Of a stretch of DNA of 64,000 nt, positions 61,196 through 64,000 are shown one piece after another (position 1 is the first letter of the stretch; every line of letters starts with the position of its first letter). The DNA is from Flavobacteriales bacterium (GTDB lineage: Bacteria > Bacteroidota > Bacteroidia > UBA10329): NCBI GenBank assembly GCA_020635495.1, contig JACJZQ010000012.1:1-64000 (forward strand). The letters run 5' to 3'. Both the position numbers and the translations under genes were made by a program. A model generated the notes under the pieces. It was not told the origin of the DNA, searched no databases, and saw only the letters and a list, made by a program, of their open reading frames with translations.

Positions 61196-61753
61196 TTACT
61201 TCTTTCCTAACTTTTTCGGAGCGAGGATGATGAACATCTTCTTTCCTTCCATTTTTGGGAGCATTTCAACTTTCGCAAGATCTTCCAACTCGTTGGCGAA
61301 TCTTAATAGAAGGATCTCTCCCTGATCCTTGTATACAATAGACCGACCTCTGAAGAAAACAAATGCCCTAACCTTGGCTCCTTGTTCCAAAAACTCCTTG
61401 GCATGTTTGAGTTTGAACTCAAAGTCATGGTCGTCTGTGTTTGGACCGAATCTGATCTCCTTCACCACAATTTTTGTGGCTTTGGACTTCAATTCTTTTT
61501 GTTTCTTCTTCTGCTCGTAAAGAAACTTCTTGTAGTCAAGGACCTTACAAACCGGTGGGTCTGCGTTCGGTGAAATCTCAACTAGGTCAAGTTCTTGTTC
61601 CTGAGCTATCTCCAGTGCTCTTCGAATAGGGTAAACACCCTGTTCAATCCCTTCACCCACCAATCGCACTTCGCGTGCGTCAATTCGTTCGTTGATCTTG
61701 TGCGGGTCTTCCTTCCTTACGAAGCGCGGACTGGGTTTACGTGGTCTTCTAAT
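61196..61753 (-). CDS. infC: Translation initiation factor IF-3, ATT start codon
   Basis: A 185-residue factor that proofreads initiator tRNA and start codon on the 30S subunit. The conserved N-terminus KINERIDAREVRLVGEG continues upstream through a basic leader to an ATT codon at 61751-61753, with an in-frame TAG two codons before it. No ATG, GTG or TTG lies between the stop and the conserved region, so ATT is the only plausible start. AUU is the known infC start in enterobacteria, where IF-3 rejects it and so limits its own synthesis. The C-domain (IRFGPNTDDHDFEFKLKHA, FVFFRGRS) is intact. Confidence 0.95.
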   Translation of the reverse strand: MRRPRKPSPRFVRKEDPHKINERIDAREVRLVGEGIEQGVYPIRRALEIAQEQELDLVEISPNADPPVCKVLDYKKFLYEQKKKQKELKSKATKIVVKEIRFGPNTDDHDFEFKLKHAKEFLEQGAKVRAFVFFRGRSIVYKDQGEILLLRFANELEDLAKVEMLPKMEGKKMFIILAPKKLGKK

Positions 61754-61777
61754 GGTCTATTCTGTTTTAATTATTAC

Positions 61778-63721
61778 TCAATTTGCTTTAAGATCCGCCT
61801 CAATCTCATCTTGAATGATCTTGGCAAAATCTTCTATGCTGAACGTGCCGATATCTCCTTCTCCTTGCTTTCTTACTGATACCATTCCACTCTCCATTTC
61901 CTGCTCTCCAACTATCAGCATGTAAGGAATCTTTTTAAGCTCCGTGTCACGGATCTTTTTCCCTACTTTCTCATTCCGCTCGTCAACAAGGGCGCGAAGG
62001 TCGTAATTCTTAAGGAGATTTGAAAGCTTTTTCGAGTAGGCGTTATATTTCTCCGAAACAGGCAGAATTGCAACTTGATCCGGGGTCAGCCAAAGAGGGA
62101 ATTTTCCAGCACAATGCTCTAATAAAACGGCAACAAATCGTTCCATAGAGCCAAATGGTGCGCGATGTATCATAACAGGTGTGTGTCTTTGGTCGTCAGC
62201 ACCAACATATTCCAACTCAAATCTTTCAGGCAGGTTATAGTCAACCTGAACCGTTCCCAACTGCCAACTTCTTCCCAATGCATCCTTGACCATGAAATCC
62301 AATTTTGGACCATAGAAGGCGGCTTCACCATACTCTGTTACCGTCTCAATGTCTCTTTCGCCAACGGCATCAATAATGGCCTGTTCAGCTTTGATCCAAT
62401 TCTCTTCAGAGCCTATGTATTTCTCTTTGTTCTCAGGGTCACGAAGCGAAATCTGAGCAGTAAATTCCTCAAATTTCAAGGCTTTGAGTACATAAAGAAC
62501 GAGGTCAACAACTTTTACAAACTCTTCTTTGACCTGATCTGGCCGACAAAAGATGTGAGCATCATCTTGTGTAAAACCACGAACACGTGTCAAACCGTGT
62601 AACTCTCCACTTTGCTCATATCTGTAAACGGTTCCAAACTCAGCCAATCTAACTGGCAGATCTTTATATGATCGTGGTTTGAACTTGTAGATCTCGCAAT
62701 GATGCGGGCAATTCATTGGCTTGAGCAAGAACTCCTCTCCTTCATGTGGTGTGTCAATCGGCTGAAAACTGTCTTTGCCATACTTGGCATAATGGCCAGA
62801 AGTGACGTAAAGTTCCTTCGATCCAATGTGAGGAGTGATAACCATTTCGTAACCAGCTTCTACTTGCTGTTTCTGAAGGAAGGTTTCCAAACGCTTTCTA
62901 AGGTCAGCACCTTTAGGTAGCCAAAGGGGAAGTCCTTGGCCTACGCGTTGCGAGAATGTGAACAACTCCAGTTCCTTGCCCAATTTTCGGTGATCCCGCT
63001 TCTTGGCTTCCTCCAACATTTCGAGGTATTCCTTCAGTTCCTTGTCTTTCGGGAAAGAAACCCCGTAAACTCGGGTCAATTGAGGCTTGTTTTCATCACC
63101 GCGCCAATACGCCCCAGCCACGTTCATGATCTTTACCGCTTTGATAAGACCTGTATTTGGTATATGTCCACCACGGCATAGATCTGTGAAGTTGGCATGA
63201 TCGCAGAAAGTGATTTCACCGTCTGTTAGATTTTCAATCAGTTCAACTTTATACTCATTACCGGCATCTTTGTAAAACTTAAGGGCATCAGCCTTTGAAA
63301 TGTCCCTCATTCGGAACTCAGACTTTTCTCTTGCAAACTCGAGAAACTGCTTCTCGATTTTCGGGAAATCAGTATCAGATATCGTCTGACCCTCTGGAAG
63401 ATCGATATCATAATAGAATCCGTTTTCAATGGCCGGACCAATGGTCAATTTCACCCCAGGGTAAAAGTGTTCCAAAGTTTGAGCTAGAACGTGAGCGCTC
63501 GAATGCCAAAAAGCTTCCTTTCCTTCCTTGTCTCTCCACGTGTACAGAACAAGGTTCGCATCTTCCGTAATGGGAGTAACCGTCTCTACTTTGGTGCCAT
63601 TGACCTTTGCAGAAATTACGTTACGTGCCAGCCCCTCGCTGATGCTCATGGCAACATCCATAGGAGTTACACCTGGCTCATACTTCTTTTGGGCTCCGTC
63701 CGGAAGAGTGATAGTTATCAT
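61778..63721 (-). CDS. thrS: Threonyl-tRNA synthetase
   Basis: A 647-residue class II synthetase. TGS domain at about 1-62, editing domain with HSSAHVLAQTLEHFYPG (HxxxH) and a Cys/His set near HANFTDLCRGGH, catalytic core with the zinc Cys in KPMNCPHHCEIY and motif 2 TVYRYEQSGELHGLTRVRGF, motif 3 MIHRAPFGSMERF, and the C-terminal anticodon domain. It leads the operon; infC starts 24 bases after its stop. Confidence 0.98.
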   Translation of the reverse strand: MITITLPDGAQKKYEPGVTPMDVAMSISEGLARNVISAKVNGTKVETVTPITEDANLVLYTWRDKEGKEAFWHSSAHVLAQTLEHFYPGVKLTIGPAIENGFYYDIDLPEGQTISDTDFPKIEKQFLEFAREKSEFRMRDISKADALKFYKDAGNEYKVELIENLTDGEITFCDHANFTDLCRGGHIPNTGLIKAVKIMNVAGAYWRGDENKPQLTRVYGVSFPKDKELKEYLEMLEEAKKRDHRKLGKELELFTFSQRVGQGLPLWLPKGADLRKRLETFLQKQQVEAGYEMVITPHIGSKELYVTSGHYAKYGKDSFQPIDTPHEGEEFLLKPMNCPHHCEIYKFKPRSYKDLPVRLAEFGTVYRYEQSGELHGLTRVRGFTQDDAHIFCRPDQVKEEFVKVVDLVLYVLKALKFEEFTAQISLRDPENKEKYIGSEENWIKAEQAIIDAVGERDIETVTEYGEAAFYGPKLDFMVKDALGRSWQLGTVQVDYNLPERFELEYVGADDQRHTPVMIHRAPFGSMERFVAVLLEHCAGKFPLWLTPDQVAILPVSEKYNAYSKKLSNLLKNYDLRALVDERNEKVGKKIRDTELKKIPYMLIVGEQEMESGMVSVRKQGEGDIGTFSIEDFAKIIQDEIEADLKAN

Positions 63722-63903
63722 TTACTCGTGAGTTTTTTGAGGCGGGCAAAGATAACCACTTGATCCATTGACAAAGACGCGAATGAAAGTGACGCTTATC
63801 GGTGAAATCTGTCGTTTGTCCGAGATTACAGTTGTTAGCCGATAAATGGTAACGGAAAATTAATTCGGCCGTTTTGAATACATACCCTCTAAAATTGAAC
63901 ATT

Positions 63904-64000
63904 ATGAACTGGTTTACTCGAATTGTTACAAAGGTTTACGCACAGGTTTTTGCATCATTGGCCATTATGCTGATCGCATCATCAGCATTTGCTCAGGATT
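63904..64000 (+). CDS. Exported protein, N-terminus only
   Basis: Begins at an ATG with a signal peptide of about 31 residues (NWFTRIVTKVYAQ, FASLAIMLIASSAFAQ) and runs off the window. It is divergent from thrS. The mature protein is not visible, so no function can be given. Confidence 0.7.
   Translation, partial: MNWFTRIVTKVYAQVFASLAIMLIASSAFAQD

Noticed and set aside
63722..63903. T-box or other riboswitch upstream of thrS
   Set aside because: No specifier stem, T-box core or terminator/antiterminator pair could be recognised in the 182-base gap.

Overview
The window reads as a chromosomal segment of a Bacteroidota bacterium, most likely a Flavobacteriales-type lineage. The reasons are: TAnnTTTG-type -7 promoter boxes, almost no Shine-Dalgarno sequences, a type IX secretion (T9SS) plug protein and a T9SS C-terminal sorting domain, the Bacteroidetes-type GlmU-like enzyme, a Wza/Wzc-type export pair, a two-gene methylmalonyl-CoA mutase and an Na+-NQR operon. 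No rRNA, tRNA, intact insertion sequence, prophage or CRISPR array was seen. Species cannot be named from the sequence.

Layout. 0-8 kb: a cut-off GNAT-like gene, a beta-helix lipoprotein, ribosomal protein L31 type B, a GlmU-like enzyme, Lon protease, and a translationally coupled pair that looks like ether-lipid degradation (an alkylglycerol-monooxygenase-like hydroxylase plus a YhhN/TMEM86-like lysoplasmalogenase). 8.1-18.4 kb: six consecutive exported proteins on the minus strand. Five are related outer-membrane beta-barrels; four of these carry thrombospondin type 3 (TSP3) calcium repeats and one carries a duplicated coiled coil instead. Four of the five end in an EF-hand module with a shared terminal LID-FF-(E/D) motif; the fifth ends in SPOR repeats. 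The sixth protein is a SPOR protein with an acidic repeat. This array is the strongest candidate for an undescribed system here. 18.5-23.2 kb: LOG-family hydrolase, UvrA and a lytic transglycosylase. 23.2-31.2 kb: a surface polysaccharide locus (WecA/MraY-like transferase, RfbC, Wzc-like autokinase with a (Gly-Tyr)17 tail, Wza-like lipoprotein, glycosyltransferase, AsnB).

31.2-34.7 kb: a methyltransferase, dihydrolipoamide dehydrogenase, then an accessory patch. The patch is one orphan membrane gene flanked by two related inverted-repeat hairpins, followed by a degenerate 21-bp tandem array. 34.7-48 kb: metabolic and signalling genes (M61 peptidase, RidA, PabA/TrpG, MutA and MutB, universal stress protein, TPR-adenylate cyclase, PruA, ApaG, T9SS plug) with several dispersed repeats in the spacers. 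48-56.5 kb: nqrABCDEF, an NlpC/P60 hydrolase, a small lipoprotein, ApbE (which flavinylates NqrB and NqrC) and a small four-cysteine membrane protein that looks like an NqrM counterpart. 56.5-64 kb: purA, a STAS protein, fur, a secreted Kazal-type protein coupled to a large membrane protein, then the conserved thrS-infC-rpmI-rplT translation operon (infC starts at ATT), and the beginning of an exported protein at the right edge.

The genes fit an aerobic or microaerobic cell that builds a Na+ gradient through NQR, invests heavily in outer-membrane and surface polymers, and uses T9SS. Intergenic DNA holds an unusual number of short low-complexity repeat families, one of which has become part of the asnB coding sequence.
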